A DNA stretch of 64,000 bases from Methanohalophilus euhalobius (GCF_900215215.1 NZ_OBDR01000002.1:1-64000); one strand, 5' to 3'; numbered from the stretch's first letter, positions 35,756 to 45,679 are shown. A program made the numbers and translations. Notes: generated by a model from the sequence alone, not told the origin.

Positions 35756-36661
35756 TTAATCTTTAATATTATCGGTACTGGATACTATCTGTCCATATAA
35801 TGCGTCGACATCTCTTTTCAGATTATATTTTTTCTTGAAATGAGCAGCTATGTTCGAAATATCACGCATTAGGAGCTCCTCTGCATGAGGATGAGACGGA
35901 GTTACATACTGAGGCCAATCGATAATCTGCACACCTTTGGGATTGACAAAAATATTGTACTCACTCAGATCGGCATGAATTACATTATGGCAATAGATAT
36001 TTTCGACCTGCTCCATTATCATATCAAAAAAGATTTCGGGATCTTCCAGTCTGACCTTGAACAAAAGTTCTCCTTTGGCAGGTTCCATTACTATAGCATG
36101 CCTGTTACGGTCAATAGGTTTGGGAATGCTTATATCAGGATACAGACGGGACATTATTTCATATTCACGACCCGCCGCAAGCCGGGCGGCATATATCCAG
36201 GAGAAATGTTCTTTATTAACAAGGTGTCCACGGACCCTTTTGACATCCCTGAAACTGGTGCGCCCTTCCCTGTGGAATTTGACTATCACCGTTTCCGGAT
36301 CACCTATGGGCAATTCAGGTTCTTTCATACCTTCATGAACAACCGATTCCTTGCCCACACCGATTTCATCCCCAAGGGCACAGATACTACCCCGTTTTAC
36401 CAGTGCATTGATAGCCAGAGCATCATAACCATTGAAATACAGCCTGTAGCCTTCATAAGGTCTTGTTGTTGCCACAACAAGCTCTTTTTCGATCAATTCA
36501 CCTAACAGATAAGCCAGATTCTGATGGTCTATACGTGTATATTTCACAAGTTCATCAAAAGGCACCCATTCATGGTCTTGCATGCCTACTTCAATACCTG
36601 TTAGAATACGAAAGTCCCTGGAGGTTATACCAGGAAATAACCTGAGTACATCGGCAATCAT
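35756..36661 (-). CDS. rio2: RIO2-type atypical serine protein kinase
   Basis: Rio2 acts in small-subunit ribosome maturation. The 301-residue protein has the N-terminal winged helix (FRILTGIEVGMQDHEWVPFDELVKYTRID). The kinase core follows, with GDEIGVGKESVVHEG (P-loop), VIVKFHREGRTSFRDVKR (catalytic Lys), NVIHADLSEYNIFV (catalytic loop HADLSEYN) and VQIIDWPQYV (metal-binding IDWPQ). All kinase residues expected for RIO2 are present. It is followed by DUF460 on the same strand. Confidence 0.95.
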   Translation of the reverse strand: MIADVLRLFPGITSRDFRILTGIEVGMQDHEWVPFDELVKYTRIDHQNLAYLLGELIEKELVVATTRPYEGYRLYFNGYDALAINALVKRGSICALGDEIGVGKESVVHEGMKEPELPIGDPETVIVKFHREGRTSFRDVKRVRGHLVNKEHFSWIYAARLAAGREYEIMSRLYPDISIPKPIDRNRHAIVMEPAKGELLFKVRLEDPEIFFDMIMEQVENIYCHNVIHADLSEYNIFVNPKGVQIIDWPQYVTPSHPHAEELLMRDISNIAAHFKKKYNLKRDVDALYGQIVSSTDNIKD

Positions 36662-36684
36662 TGTATCACAGAATAAAAGGATAA

Positions 36685-37077
36685 TTAAGAGTGCCTCTTT
36701 TTGGCCTCTTCCACTTCATCTATTATATCGGGATATTCCCGGAAAACAGAAAGTATATCCAGAGCTGCCACAAGGTCCACAACCCCTATTGAACCAACTA
36801 ATTCTCCGTCAGGGGTCATTATCGGAGTCACTGCAACCGCCTTCCCTTTATACACACCTTCTTTGGGAACTGTGCGGATGGTGGCCTTGTCCTCCAGGAC
36901 TTTTTCAAGTACAGGACCTGTATAATCCCAATCTACAACTTCCCCCCTTTCCATTCGGATACCCTTACAGTTTACACTGCGCATGGTAGTCGGTATGCCC
37001 AGAAGAGAGTGAACCGCAGATGCAATTGGCTCCAGGTCCTCTGCAGTAGAGTCTTTACATATTTTCAAGCATATCAT
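36685..37077 (-). CDS. DUF2111 family protein
   Basis: A 130-residue methanogen protein of the DUF2111 family, with MRSVNCKGIRMERGEVVDWDY, then VEAVTP-like VAVTPIMTPDGELVGSIGVVDLVAAL. The latter half resembles a PAS/GAF-like sensory fold. No catalytic motif is visible, and the function is unknown. It sits 23 bases upstream of rio2 on the same strand. Confidence 0.75.
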   Translation of the reverse strand: MICLKICKDSTAEDLEPIASAVHSLLGIPTTMRSVNCKGIRMERGEVVDWDYTGPVLEKVLEDKATIRTVPKEGVYKGKAVAVTPIMTPDGELVGSIGVVDLVAALDILSVFREYPDIIDEVEEAKKRHS

Positions 37078-37147
37078 AATTCCACCTTACATACTAATAG
37101 GCTTCAAAAAATATAATACTTATCGAAAAACAAAGAAAAACATCTCT

Positions 37148-38050
37148 TTAGATGCCTTCGATGTACTTGAAAGCAGAATAAGCCGCAATGGCTCCGTCCG
37201 AGGCTGCAGTAATTACTTGGTAAAGGGGAGATTGCCTGCAATCACCGGCGGCAAATATGCCTCTGGCAGATGTTGCCATCGATTCATCAGTGATTATGAA
37301 ACCTTTATCGTTCTTTTTAACATTAACAAGATCGGTGTTGGGATTCAGGCCTATATGGATAAAAGCACCGTTTACAGGAAGTTTTTTTGTTTCTTCAGTA
37401 ATTACATTATGTACCTGCAGGGATTCAACAATATCTTTTCCTTCTATTGCATCCACAACACTATCCCATACAAGTTCAATATTTGGACGGTCAAATGCCC
37501 TGTCCTGCAGGATTTGTGATGCTCTCAATTTATCGCGATGATGAACTACGTACACCTTTGAAGCAATATCTGAAAGGAATATAGCATCTTCAATAGCCGA
37601 TTCCCCGCCACCGATCACCGCTACTTCTTTGCCGGAGAAAAAGGGACCGTCACAGGTGGCACAGTAAGAAACACCTCTGCCCAGGAATTCCTTTTCACCC
37701 GGTACATCCAGTTCCCTGGGAGAAGAACCTGTTGCGACAATGAGTGATTTACTTTTTATTTCTTCCTCACTGGAAGAAACAATAAAATGTCCACCTTCTT
37801 CAGTCACGGAGTTGAGTTCCATGACTTTAAAAGTGACCCCGGCCTGTTCTGCATGGTCAAGGAATTTTCCCATCAGTTCCATTCCACCGATCGAGGGAAA
37901 ACCTGTATAGTTTTCGATCGTTTTTGCAGTGCTTATCAAACCACTCATGCTGTCCTTATCAACAAGCAAAGTATCCAGTCCATATCTGACTGCATAGATT
38001 GCAGCCGTAACTCCTGCGGGTCCGGCACCCAGAATTATTAAATCATACAT
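37148..38050 (-). CDS. trxB: Thioredoxin reductase
   Basis: FAD enzyme that reduces thioredoxin. The 300-residue protein has GAGPAGVTAAIYAVR (FAD site), the redox CATCDG active site (SYCATCDGPFF), VIGGGESAIEDAIFL (second dinucleotide site) and the C-terminal FAAGDCRQSPLYQVITAASDGAIAA. It starts at ATG 38050 with GGGAT upstream; an in-frame TTG three bases earlier is less likely. The thioredoxin-like gene lies 21 bases upstream, so the pair probably forms one redox operon. Whether it uses NADPH or F420H2 cannot be told from sequence. Confidence 0.95.
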   Translation of the reverse strand: MYDLIILGAGPAGVTAAIYAVRYGLDTLLVDKDSMSGLISTAKTIENYTGFPSIGGMELMGKFLDHAEQAGVTFKVMELNSVTEEGGHFIVSSSEEEIKSKSLIVATGSSPRELDVPGEKEFLGRGVSYCATCDGPFFSGKEVAVIGGGESAIEDAIFLSDIASKVYVVHHRDKLRASQILQDRAFDRPNIELVWDSVVDAIEGKDIVESLQVHNVITEETKKLPVNGAFIHIGLNPNTDLVNVKKNDKGFIITDESMATSARGIFAAGDCRQSPLYQVITAASDGAIAAYSAFKYIEGI

Positions 38051-38071
38051 CAATATCCCGACATTTAAAGA

Positions 38072-38314
38072 TTACTTGATACTTTCAAGAGCTTCATCTT
38101 TGGAAGGAATACCTATAAAGGCCACCTCTCCATCGATCACAGTCGTTGGCACAGCCATCACAGAATATTCCTGAGCTATCTTTTGCCCCTCATCAGATTC
38201 TACATCGATCTCTTCATATTCAAAATCATGTTCCTCTTTGAGGTCTCTCCAGATCTTTTCAGCCTTTGGACAATTGTGACACCAGCTTGCATATAAAAGA
38301 ATTACTTTTGTCAT
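38072..38314 (-). CDS. Thioredoxin/glutaredoxin-like protein
   Basis: An 80-residue thioredoxin-fold protein with active site CHNC (YASWCHNCPKAEKIW) and the cis-proline loop SVMAVPTTVIDGEVAFIG. Short size and an ExxD-rich middle match the archaeal MJ0307-type thioredoxins. It is the likely substrate of the adjoining trxB product. Confidence 0.9.
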   Translation of the reverse strand: MTKVILLYASWCHNCPKAEKIWRDLKEEHDFEYEEIDVESDEGQKIAQEYSVMAVPTTVIDGEVAFIGIPSKDEALESIK

Positions 38315-38497
38315 ATAATCCCTCTTAATTTATTCACTGATTAAGGTTGGTTTCAGAATATATCAATTTAATTGAGGTTTAATGAATTTTCAGATATCAA
38401 GGAAGAGTTATAGCAGCTGATTATCTCCATTAATAGAACGGAATTTTATTTCAAAGCAAAGAAGACACTGGCAATGATAGATCGTATGCCCTGACAA

Positions 38498-38551
38498 TAA
38501 ATTTAAATGTGATGACATTAATGTACATACAAATACATCAAAGTACATAGG
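38498..38551 (+). promoter_or_regulatory. trp promoter with 10-bp-phased TGTACA-type operator
   Basis: A TATA-like TAAATTTAAAT (38498-38508) precedes three related hexamers: TGTACA at 38522, AATACA at 38532 and AGTACA at 38542. They lie exactly 10 bases apart, so they face one side of the helix. They fall around the expected transcription start and just before the GGTG ribosome site. TGTACA is the TRP box bound by the repressor TrpY in Methanothermobacter, so a TrpY-like repressor is a reasonable guess; no such gene is in this window. The 244-base gap holds no other clear feature. Confidence 0.55.
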
Positions 38552-38558
38552 TGTCCAG

Positions 38559-39359
38559 ATGCATCCGAAGATCGAACAAATAATCCAAAAATCAAAAGAA
38601 AGGGCAGACGCACTTTCTGAAAGTAACACATACACCAGACATAATGATATAAGGGATATTTTCGAATCAATCGGGCTTGCCCGTAGCAGAGGACACATAC
38701 CCATAATTGCCGAAGTAAAACCTGCTTCACCAACAGGAAAATTTGCTGATGTAAACCCGGAAATGGCCTCACAAATTGCCTGTGACATGGAAAATGCGGG
38801 AGCTGTAGCCTTATCTGTCCTTACGGAACCCTGTTACTTTGAGGGAAGTATAGAAAACCTTGAAAGTGCAAGGAAACATACTTCCATACCTGTTTTGCGC
38901 AAAGATTTTATTGTGGACAAAAACCAGATGCATGAAGCAAGCAGTGATGTTATATTGCTGATTGCAGGGATATTGGGTAAAAGGCTACCGGAATTCATAG
39001 AAATCGCCCGGAGAAGGAACATCGAGCCTCTTGTAGAAGTACACAATAAAAAAGAGCTTGATTATGCACTTGAATGTGACACAATCCTCATAGGGATAAA
39101 TAACCGCAGTTTTGAAACCCTTGAAATCGATCTGGAAACAGCTGAAAAACTCATTCCCCTCGTGAAAGAACATGACCGTAAATACAACCAGCAACACCTG
39201 ATAATAGGGGAAAGTGGAGTCAAGAGCACAGATGATGCGGCAAGGATGATCAAGGCAGGGGCTGACGCTTTGCTTGTTGGAACCTACCTTATGGAAGGCA
39301 ATCTTAAAGAAAAAATGAAACAACTTATTGAAGCAAATAAGAATCAGGAGATAGTATGA
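38559..39359 (+). CDS. trpC: Indole-3-glycerol-phosphate synthase
   Basis: Closes the indole ring in tryptophan synthesis. The 266-residue TIM barrel shows [14 protein letters not shown] (substrate Lys), [53 protein letters not shown] and [15 protein letters not shown]. These are the six family blocks. It is first in trpCBA; its stop overlaps trpB by four bases. No trpF is fused or adjoining, so the preceding isomerase must be encoded elsewhere. Confidence 0.95.
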   Translation: MHPKIEQIIQKSKERADALSESNTYTRHNDIRDIFESIGLARSRGHIPIIAEVKPASPTGKFADVNPEMASQIACDMENAGAVALSVLTEPCYFEGSIENLESARKHTSIPVLRKDFIVDKNQMHEASSDVILLIAGILGKRLPEFIEIARRRNIEPLVEVHNKKELDYALECDTILIGINNRSFETLEIDLETAEKLIPLVKEHDRKYNQQHLIIGESGVKSTDDAARMIKAGADALLVGTYLMEGNLKEKMKQLIEANKNQEIV

Positions 39360-40528
39360 ACCATTATTATGGAGACTACGGTGGACAATACGTACCGGAA
39401 ATATTGATGCCGCCACTTCAAGAACTTGAAGAAGCGTATGAGCAATACAAGGCAGACCCGGAGTTTACCTCCCAGCTTAATGACTACCTTGAAAATTATG
39501 CCGGAAGAAGTACGCCCCTATATTATGCAAAGAACATGAGTGCTAAATACGGCATAAAAATCTACCTCAAGCGGGAAGACCTCGTACATGGAGGAGCACA
39601 TAAACTCAACAATACCCTGGGACAGGCCCTTCTTGCAAAATTCATGGGCAAAAAAAGGTTAATCGCAGAGACAGGAGCCGGCCAGCACGGCACCGCAACT
39701 GCCATGGTGGGAGCAAAACTGGGATTTGAAACCATGGTATACATGGGATCAAAAGATGTAAAGAGACAGCTTCCAAATGTCTACCGTATGAAACTGATGG
39801 GTACTGAGGTAGTATCAGTTGATACCGGTTCAAAGACAATGAAAGATGCAATAAATGAAGCATTAAGGGACTGGGTAACAAATGTCGGGGATACACACTA
39901 CCTCATTGGATCGGTAGTCGGCCCACACCCGTTCCCGAAGATTGTGAGGGATTTCCAGAGTGTTATCGGCAGGGAAGTAAAGGAGCAAGTCATGAAAGTG
40001 GAGGGAAGATACCCGGATTCTATCGTGGCCTGTGCAGGCGGCGGAAGTAATGCAATGGGTATTTTCTACCCCTTCCTGGATGATGAAGTGAATCTTTTTG
40101 CAGTAGAAGCAGGCGGTGAAAAACTCAGGGAAGACGATAAAATCGCCTATCATTCAGCATCCCTGGCAACAGGGAAGGAAGGTATACTGCATGGTGCCAG
40201 AACTAAGGTCCTGCAGAACAGGGATGGACAGATACTGGAATCCACATCAGTAGCAGCCGGCCTGGATTATGCAGGCGTGGGACCCGAACTTGCCCGGCTC
40301 TCAGAAACCGGCCGGGTGAAACCCTGTTACATAACTGACATGGAAGCCCTTGAGGCATTCCATGAGCTTAGCAGGCTGGAAGGAATAATCCCTGCACTGG
40401 AATCTGCACATGCCATTGCATATGTAAGGAAAATGGCAGATCATGGCATACTGGGTGATACAGTAGTTATAAATCTCTCCGGAAGGGGCGATAAAGATCT
40501 CCAGACTATTATGGATATGGAGGAGTGA
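39356..40528 (+). CDS. trpB: Tryptophan synthase beta chain (TrpB1 type)
   Basis: PLP enzyme joining indole and serine. The 390-residue protein starts [21 protein letters not shown] and carries the PLP lysine Lys83 in [13 protein letters not shown]. It also has [17 protein letters not shown], the phosphate loop [15 protein letters not shown] and the C-terminal [10 protein letters not shown]. Length and N-terminus are those of the TrpA-partnered B1 form. It sits between trpC and trpA in an overlapping operon. Confidence 0.97.
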   Translation: MNHYYGDYGGQYVPEILMPPLQELEEAYEQYKADPEFTSQLNDYLENYAGRSTPLYYAKNMSAKYGIKIYLKREDLVHGGAHKLNNTLGQALLAKFMGKKRLIAETGAGQHGTATAMVGAKLGFETMVYMGSKDVKRQLPNVYRMKLMGTEVVSVDTGSKTMKDAINEALRDWVTNVGDTHYLIGSVVGPHPFPKIVRDFQSVIGREVKEQVMKVEGRYPDSIVACAGGGSNAMGIFYPFLDDEVNLFAVEAGGEKLREDDKIAYHSASLATGKEGILHGARTKVLQNRDGQILESTSVAAGLDYAGVGPELARLSETGRVKPCYITDMEALEAFHELSRLEGIIPALESAHAIAYVRKMADHGILGDTVVINLSGRGDKDLQTIMDMEE

Positions 40529-40530
40529 AT

Positions 40531-41304
40531 ATGCGCATCAGTCAAAAATTTGAAGAACTTAAGGACAAAAATGAAAAAGCACTGATCGCCTATGTCTGTG
40601 CAGGGGACCCCGATCCGGATACCACACCTTCTATTGTAAATGCGCTTGTTGAAGCCGGCGCGGATATAATAGAACTGGGTCTGCCTTTCTCCGATCCTGT
40701 AGCAGACGGGCCAACCATACAGGCCGCAACCTGCCGTGCAATTGAGGCCGGCATGAACACAGAGAGCTATTTTGAGATGATAAAAGGCCTGGAAGTAAAT
40801 GTTCCTCTCATTTGTATGACCTATTACAACCTCATATATCGCCAGGGTAGTGAAAATTTCGTGAAGAAGTGCGCTGATGCGGGAATTTCAGGATTGATTA
40901 TACCCGATCTGCCATTGCATGAAGCAGATGAACTGATCGAGATATGCAAAGAGGAAGGAATTGATAATATATTTCTTGTCGCACCAAATACAAGCGATCA
41001 GAGACTGGATGCAATTAGCAGCAAAAGTTCGGGTTTTATATATATAGTATCCAAACTAGGGGTTACCGGAGAAGGAAAAAACATCTCGTCCAATGTAGCA
41101 GGCCTTCTGGATAAAATCAATTCAGACCTTCCAAAAGCCGTAGGTTTTGGAATATCAAACAGAAAACATGTAGAAGAAATGGTCGCTGCAGGAGCTGATG
41201 CGGTAATCGTGGGTTCTGCCTTTGTAAATATAATAGCCAGCAAAGATAATGTAATATCCCGCTTAAAGGAAATAACAAAGGATTTGAAAGAAGGGTGCCG
41301 ATAA
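40531..41304 (+). CDS. trpA: Tryptophan synthase alpha chain
   Basis: Splits indole-3-glycerol phosphate and hands indole to TrpB. The 257-residue barrel has the catalytic Glu and Asp in DIIELGLPFSDPVADGPTIQ, then PLICMTYYNLIYRQG, GLIIPDLPLHEA and FIYIVSKLGVTGEG. ATG 40531 is preceded by GGAGGAG at a seven-base spacing; GTG 40525 would overlap trpB and is less likely. Last gene of the operon; ftsY converges on it with a five-base gap. Confidence 0.95.
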   Translation: MRISQKFEELKDKNEKALIAYVCAGDPDPDTTPSIVNALVEAGADIIELGLPFSDPVADGPTIQAATCRAIEAGMNTESYFEMIKGLEVNVPLICMTYYNLIYRQGSENFVKKCADAGISGLIIPDLPLHEADELIEICKEEGIDNIFLVAPNTSDQRLDAISSKSSGFIYIVSKLGVTGEGKNISSNVAGLLDKINSDLPKAVGFGISNRKHVEEMVAAGADAVIVGSAFVNIIASKDNVISRLKEITKDLKEGCR

Positions 41305-41308
41305 GATT

Positions 41309-42367
41309 TTAACTGAAAATTTGGTCAACAAACCAGTGAGGATCGAATTTTATCAGGTCCTCATAATCCTGTCCCATACCGAGGAATACAATGGGTTTAC
41401 CGGTTACGTATGCAATGGAAATTGCAGCTCCGCCTTTTGAATCGGCATCTGTTTTAGTAAGGATGGAGCCATCAACTGGCACTGCCTCATTGAACTGTTC
41501 AGCCCTTTCGACAGCATCATTACCTGCAACCGCCTCGTCTACAAAAAGCACAAGATCCGGAGCACTTACACGGCATATCTTCTGGAGCTGTGCCATCAGA
41601 TTTACATTGGTATGCATCCTGCCTGCAGTATCAGACAAAACTACATCACTATCATGAGCTTTTGCATACTGTACAGCATCATAAACAACAGCTGCAGGAT
41701 CGCCTCCTTCCTGATGTTTAATCAGTTTTACACCGATGCGCTCAGCATGTACCGCAATCTGGTCAATAGCCCCTGCACGGAATGTATCCCCTGCTGCAAT
41801 TACGACAGACTTATTCATGGCTTTAAGGCGATGAGCAATCTTGGCAATAGAAGTCGTCTTCCCTGTTCCATTAATACCAACAAAAACAATATTTACAGGT
41901 TTCTCATGATTATCGATGAATTCATCAAAATCGAATACATTAGCAGACATGACATCATTGATTGACTTTTTCAATGCATCTTCTACGATCTTGCTTGTGT
42001 TGCCACCTATCTTCTTACGGCTGCCTACAAGTTCTTGTTTTACATCAGTAACAATCTTTTCAGAAACCGAAATTGCAATATCACTTTCCAGAAGAGACAT
42101 CTCCAATTCCCAGAGGATATCTTCGACGTCCGCTTCGTCAAGAATAAACTCCCTTTCAAAAACCAAAGCTTTGGCTTTATGTGCAAACCCTGTTTTATTT
42201 TCATCCTTAGTCCCAGTTACAGCCTCTTTTTCCTCAAATCTACCACCTTCTGCTGCAGCTTCAGGCTCAGTAGCGGATGATTCTTCCACCGGAGTGGCTT
42301 TATCTTCAATTTTGGAACTGAAATTTTGCTTAAATCCTGAAAGTTTGTTCTTAAGCTTATTAAACAA
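41309..42367 (-). CDS. ftsY: Signal recognition particle receptor FtsY
   Basis: Membrane receptor GTPase for SRP-ribosome complexes. The 352-residue protein has an acidic N-terminal A region (TPVEESSATEPEAAAEGG), then the NG domains: GINGTGKTTSIAKIAHRL (G1), AAGDTFRAGAIDQ, VLSDTAGRMHTN (G3), and TKTDADSKGGAAISIAY (G4). The start is TTG 42367 with GGAG seven bases upstream; no ATG fits. It is the last gene of the minus-strand cluster that begins with L39e. Confidence 0.95.
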   Translation of the reverse strand: MFNKLKNKLSGFKQNFSSKIEDKATPVEESSATEPEAAAEGGRFEEKEAVTGTKDENKTGFAHKAKALVFEREFILDEADVEDILWELEMSLLESDIAISVSEKIVTDVKQELVGSRKKIGGNTSKIVEDALKKSINDVMSANVFDFDEFIDNHEKPVNIVFVGINGTGKTTSIAKIAHRLKAMNKSVVIAAGDTFRAGAIDQIAVHAERIGVKLIKHQEGGDPAAVVYDAVQYAKAHDSDVVLSDTAGRMHTNVNLMAQLQKICRVSAPDLVLFVDEAVAGNDAVERAEQFNEAVPVDGSILTKTDADSKGGAAISIAYVTGKPIVFLGMGQDYEDLIKFDPHWFVDQIFS

Positions 42368-42385
42368 GGTTATGCTCCATAAAAA

Positions 42386-42811
42386 TTATTGCTGTGGCTG
42401 TTGTTGCTGTTGTTTTGCCATAGACTCGATGGACTGGATGCGCTGATTGATCTGTTCAAGGTTCTGATTCATCTGTTCCAGTACCTTCTGCAAATCTTCT
42501 TTGCGCTTATTAAGAGTGATTTTGGCTCCATCAACATCCTTTTCGACACTAATCCCGGCACCGACCTCAACAACAACTTTGTTGTCATTGGCTATATGTG
42601 CATTTATAAACGAACCCGCACCTATAGGAACAAGAGTATCGGGATTTTTGGAAAATGATTGGAGATCCTCAAGAGTCGTTATTGCCCGCCCACAGTCATC
42701 AATGGACATCTGCAACATATTTGTCTGCTGCTGTATGGTCTGGGCACGTTTCTGGAGCTCCCTGTGCTGAAGGGCCAGGTTCTGGATATTCTGCTGACCT
42801 TCTTCTGCCAT
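42386..42811 (-). CDS. pfdA: Prefoldin alpha subunit
   Basis: Prefoldin is a hexameric chaperone that hands unfolded proteins to the thermosome. The 141-residue chain is two long coiled-coil helices (NIQNLALQHRELQKRAQTIQ at the start and a glutamine-rich C-terminal helix) around a beta hairpin (LVPIGAGSFINAHIA, VVVEVGAGISVEKDVDGA). This is the alpha-class pattern. It starts at ATG 42811 right after the L18a stop. The last residues are a QQQQPQQ tail. Confidence 0.92.
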   Translation of the reverse strand: MAEEGQQNIQNLALQHRELQKRAQTIQQQTNMLQMSIDDCGRAITTLEDLQSFSKNPDTLVPIGAGSFINAHIANDNKVVVEVGAGISVEKDVDGAKITLNKRKEDLQKVLEQMNQNLEQINQRIQSIESMAKQQQQQPQQ

Positions 42812-42815
42812 ATAA

Positions 42816-42992
42816 TCATGCCTCTTCGACACTGTCTATCTTTATCAAGTAGCGCTTGATACCGTTCTTGCTTCCAAAAAGGGAATAAACTTTCTCAACT
42901 GCGTTCTTTTCATTCTGGCTTTCCACATTTTTTGTGAATTTTTCCCAGATATGACCCGCTTTGAATGTGCCTTTTACAACAAAGTCGCTCAT
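42816..42992 (-). CDS. rpl18a: 50S ribosomal protein L18a (LX)
   Basis: A 58-residue protein, [20 protein letters not shown] onward, ending in [11 protein letters not shown]. This is the archaeal LX/L18Ae (eL20) protein, usually found beside aIF6, L31e and prefoldin alpha as here. The ATG at 42992 is used because upstream codons are not conserved. Confidence 0.92.
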   Translation of the reverse strand: MSDFVVKGTFKAGHIWEKFTKNVESQNEKNAVEKVYSLFGSKNGIKRYLIKIDSVEEA

Positions 42993-43017
42993 AAAATCAC
43001 CCGCATAATATGTTAAA

Positions 43018-43668
43018 TCAATCAAACATCAATGCATCTTCAATTCTTCCAAGTTCATGACCTGTGGTTTCCGAACCTGCAACATATCCAGAAGAATTAG
43101 CAAGCACACCGGAACCTACTACCTGGGATCCGTAATTTACAGTACCTATTTCCACATTAAGTCCAAAAAGATTCTCAAGAATGGAAACTTCTTCCTGTTT
43201 TATCATTGGATGGGCAAGCAATCCATGATTGGTAACCACACCCGCCATTCCCACAGTTTTGATACCGGCAATCGTGCCTCTTCTGACATCAACTGAAAGA
43301 GTCTTTTCGATTATCTCAATTGCTTTGTCAGAGATATCCGGATGGACAAGAGCTGCTGAATCATTGGCAAGCACTATGTTTCCTATTGCCGATAGATTAT
43401 CTGGAACCTCGGCTACTGGAAGGTCTATTTTTTTAGGAAGGGGACCTGAGCCTTTCGGCACAAGGAATCCTGAGGAATTCCCTTTTGAGAGGGAACCCAC
43501 GACTACACTCCCATTTACAAGAGTGGAAACTACTTCCACCTCAAGTATATCTTCCAGCATACCAGATGTCTTATCGTTCGTACCCGGAGGCACAAGGGCG
43601 AAATCCTCTGTACAGGTTGCAAATACCCCTATTACGGGATTTTCATATATGTTTAGGGTTCGGATCAT
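43018..43668 (-). CDS. eif6: Translation initiation factor aIF6
   Basis: aIF6 binds the large subunit and prevents premature joining to the small subunit. The 216-residue protein is a five-fold pseudo-repeat (pentein), seen as the recurring [19 protein letters not shown] and [15 protein letters not shown] elements. It begins [22 protein letters not shown]. It lies 25 bases upstream of rpl18a. Confidence 0.96.
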   Translation of the reverse strand: MIRTLNIYENPVIGVFATCTEDFALVPPGTNDKTSGMLEDILEVEVVSTLVNGSVVVGSLSKGNSSGFLVPKGSGPLPKKIDLPVAEVPDNLSAIGNIVLANDSAALVHPDISDKAIEIIEKTLSVDVRRGTIAGIKTVGMAGVVTNHGLLAHPMIKQEEVSILENLFGLNVEIGTVNYGSQVVGSGVLANSSGYVAGSETTGHELGRIEDALMFD

Positions 43669-43705
43669 AAATTATTTCGAACTTGGAATTGTATCGGCAT
43701 TCAAA

Positions 43706-43978
43706 TTATGCCAATTCTGCCTGAACCTCACCATCTTCGAACATTGCTGCCCGTATCCGGATTGAGGAAGGTGGCTTCTCGGCTCCGCGATTCCAGACCA
43801 ATTCATTGATACTGCTATCAATTTTGACCTGTTCAGGAGACGCCCTCATGTGCCTGACCAGGTATTTCTTTACCAGGGTCATCGCACGAGTTGTACGTTT
43901 CCATTTAGGGGCCAGTTTTGCATCCCTGAGCGGAATGGTATAAACCTGTTCTTTTACGATATCATCTACCATTGCCAT
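43706..43978 (-). CDS. rpl31e: 50S ribosomal protein L31e
   Basis: A 90-residue ribosomal protein: [20 protein letters not shown], then [13 protein letters not shown] and [15 protein letters not shown], which is the eL31 pattern. It begins four bases after the L39e stop in the same operon. Confidence 0.95.
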   Translation of the reverse strand: MAMVDDIVKEQVYTIPLRDAKLAPKWKRTTRAMTLVKKYLVRHMRASPEQVKIDSSINELVWNRGAEKPPSSIRIRAAMFEDGEVQAELA

Positions 43979-43982
43979 TACC

Positions 43983-44138
43983 TCATTTCACTTTAAGGCT
44001 GTTCCTTCTCCAGTGCCTTCTCTTGGGATGACTGACAACCTTTCTGTTTGACTTGATAATTGCCCATGTAGGAACCCTCTGGTTCTGGACGTGGGCCTTT
44101 GCCAATCTCATTTTCTGTCCTTTCGTGTTATGGCTCAC
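43983..44138 (-). CDS. rpl39e: 50S ribosomal protein L39e
   Basis: The 51-residue, very basic eL39 begins [20 protein letters not shown] and ends [12 protein letters not shown]. The start is GTG 44138 with GGTGAGA upstream; this gives the exact family length, whereas a longer reading would add 16 unrelated residues. It heads the L39e-L31e-aIF6-L18a-pfdA-ftsY cluster. Confidence 0.95.
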   Translation of the reverse strand: MSHNTKGQKMRLAKAHVQNQRVPTWAIIKSNRKVVSHPKRRHWRRNSLKVK

Positions 44139-44202
44139 TTGTCTCACCTGATCCACGTTGCTCTCAAATTTATATTTATAAATCAATTAATGATATAAAA
44201 TT

Positions 44203-44814
44203 TTAATTGGTAGCCTTTTCCTTAATTTTCCTCAACACTCTCGATTGAACGTGTTCGGGAAATATGGAAAGGACCTTTTCATCATCATATTCCTGTCGAA
44301 TCAAATACCTTAATTCAGTTTCATAATCCGCCTTGGAAATTCTGTCACTCAATCCTTCTTCAACTTCAAGATGTTCACAAACCATTAAATCAACCGCAGC
44401 ACGGCCAAATCCTTGCAGAGGGGACGCACAATGCACCCCATACCGATCCTCAATGCTGCGTAGTCTGGATATATCCATCCTGGGCACCCGGTCATCACGT
44501 CTTATCCCATCAACGATCATATCAACACTACCACATGCCGCTATTTTTTCGAGGGCATGTGAATGAATATGATTTATCGCATTATTTGGGAAATTGTCTT
44601 CAACTGCCATCTCAAGGGCATCATCCAGAACTGAACGCTCAAGTTCTACAACCGAATGAGCAAAACCCAATTCATCAGCCACTTTACGTGCAATGTTTCC
44701 TACATCGACGAGGGAAAAAGTGCACGTTACAAGTTCAACGTCAAAATATGGTTCCAGTAAAATGGCGGATAGGGCACTATCCTTCCCGCCACTAAACATC
44801 ACCCTTGCTTTCAT
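44203..44814 (-). CDS. PP-loop ATPase, COG2117-like
   Basis: A 203-residue PP-loop protein: VMFSGGKDSALSAILLE (SGGxDS ATP site), then CTFSLVDVGN and VDMIVDGIRRDDRVPRMD. Such enzymes adenylate a substrate, often in tRNA thiolation or related modification, and COG2117 is annotated as a predicted tRNA-modifying subunit. The substrate is unknown. It lies seven bases from the PDCD5 gene on the same strand. Confidence 0.8.
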   Translation of the reverse strand: MKARVMFSGGKDSALSAILLEPYFDVELVTCTFSLVDVGNIARKVADELGFAHSVVELERSVLDDALEMAVEDNFPNNAINHIHSHALEKIAACGSVDMIVDGIRRDDRVPRMDISRLRSIEDRYGVHCASPLQGFGRAAVDLMVCEHLEVEEGLSDRISKADYETELRYLIRQEYDDEKVLSIFPEHVQSRVLRKIKEKATN

Positions 44815-44820
44815 ATCCGA

Positions 44821-45171
44821 TTACAGTCTTGTGATCTTGGGGTCATGTTTTTTGGGTTGCATCCGGGTAAGCAAGGCTTTCATTTTCTCATCGTCAATGG
44901 TAGATTGCAACCGGCCACTCTGAGCTAGTCCCACAATCTGGGATTCGACCTGTTCTGCCAGTTCTTTGCGAGACATTTTCAACCTTGTAAGGCGTTCTCT
45001 TGCATCGGGTGTCGTGACCTGGCGAAGGACAGCATGAATCTTTGCTTCCCTTTCTGCCTGTGCCTGTTCCTGCTGGTATGCAGCCTGTGGATTGTTGTCT
45101 TGCTGGGCGGCTTGCTGCCTCTGCATTTCTTCAAGCCTTTTCCTGCGGATTGCTTCGAGATCATCTGCCAT
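44821..45171 (-). CDS. DNA-binding protein, PDCD5 family
   Basis: A 116-residue PDCD5/TFAR19 homologue: LEAIRRKRLEEMQRQQAAQQ (charged N-terminal helix), then VTTPDARERLTRLKMSRKEL and AEQVESQIVGLAQSGRL, ending DDEKMKALLTRMQPKKHDPK. Archaeal members bind DNA non-specifically. The usual neighbour S19e lies just upstream. Confidence 0.93.
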   Translation of the reverse strand: MADDLEAIRRKRLEEMQRQQAAQQDNNPQAAYQQEQAQAEREAKIHAVLRQVTTPDARERLTRLKMSRKELAEQVESQIVGLAQSGRLQSTIDDEKMKALLTRMQPKKHDPKITRL

Positions 45172-45229
45172 GGTATAAAACCCCTTTTAAGGAAGACTGG
45201 CTTTATTAGCCAACCCGGATTAATTACAT

Positions 45230-45679
45230 TTAATATTTTTGCATCTCGGGAATTTCAGAAACCAGTTCCTTCTTGATTTCATTAGCTGTATTGTCAAGCA
45301 AAGACTTTCCTGCTGGAGATGCAACCCTACCTGCCTTCTGTTTCTTTACAAAACCGGCATCTTCAAGCTGTTGGGCTATTGTACGGGCAACTGCACCGCT
45401 ACCCTTTGCTTTCTTTGCAGGGGTTACACGCTTTGCTTTCTTTCCTCCGTATATGGAACGAAGCCTCTGTATACCTACCGGACCGTCAGTATATATCCTT
45501 CTGAGGACCGCAGCACAGCGAGTATACCACCAGTCATCTTCCACTGGAGGAAGTTCTCTGTGTGCACCGGTCTTCACATAGGCTGCCCATTCCGGAGGTT
45601 GGATCTTCTCATTTTCTTTAAGTTTCTCTGCTGTCTTTTTGATAATATCATTAGCAGGGACATCATATGCTGTAGTCAT
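45230..45679 (-). CDS. rps19e: 30S ribosomal protein S19e
   Basis: The 149-residue eS19 begins [20 protein letters not shown] and contains [36 protein letters not shown] and the C-terminal [17 protein letters not shown] 45679 is preceded by AGGAGG. Confidence 0.95.
   Translation of the reverse strand: MTTAYDVPANDIIKKTAEKLKENEKIQPPEWAAYVKTGAHRELPPVEDDWWYTRCAAVLRRIYTDGPVGIQRLRSIYGGKKAKRVTPAKKAKGSGAVARTIAQQLEDAGFVKKQKAGRVASPAGKSLLDNTANEIKKELVSEIPEMQKY

Noticed and set aside
35885-36505. 206-codon frame opposite rio2
   Set aside because: rio2 on the other strand has every kinase motif; the antisense reading has none.
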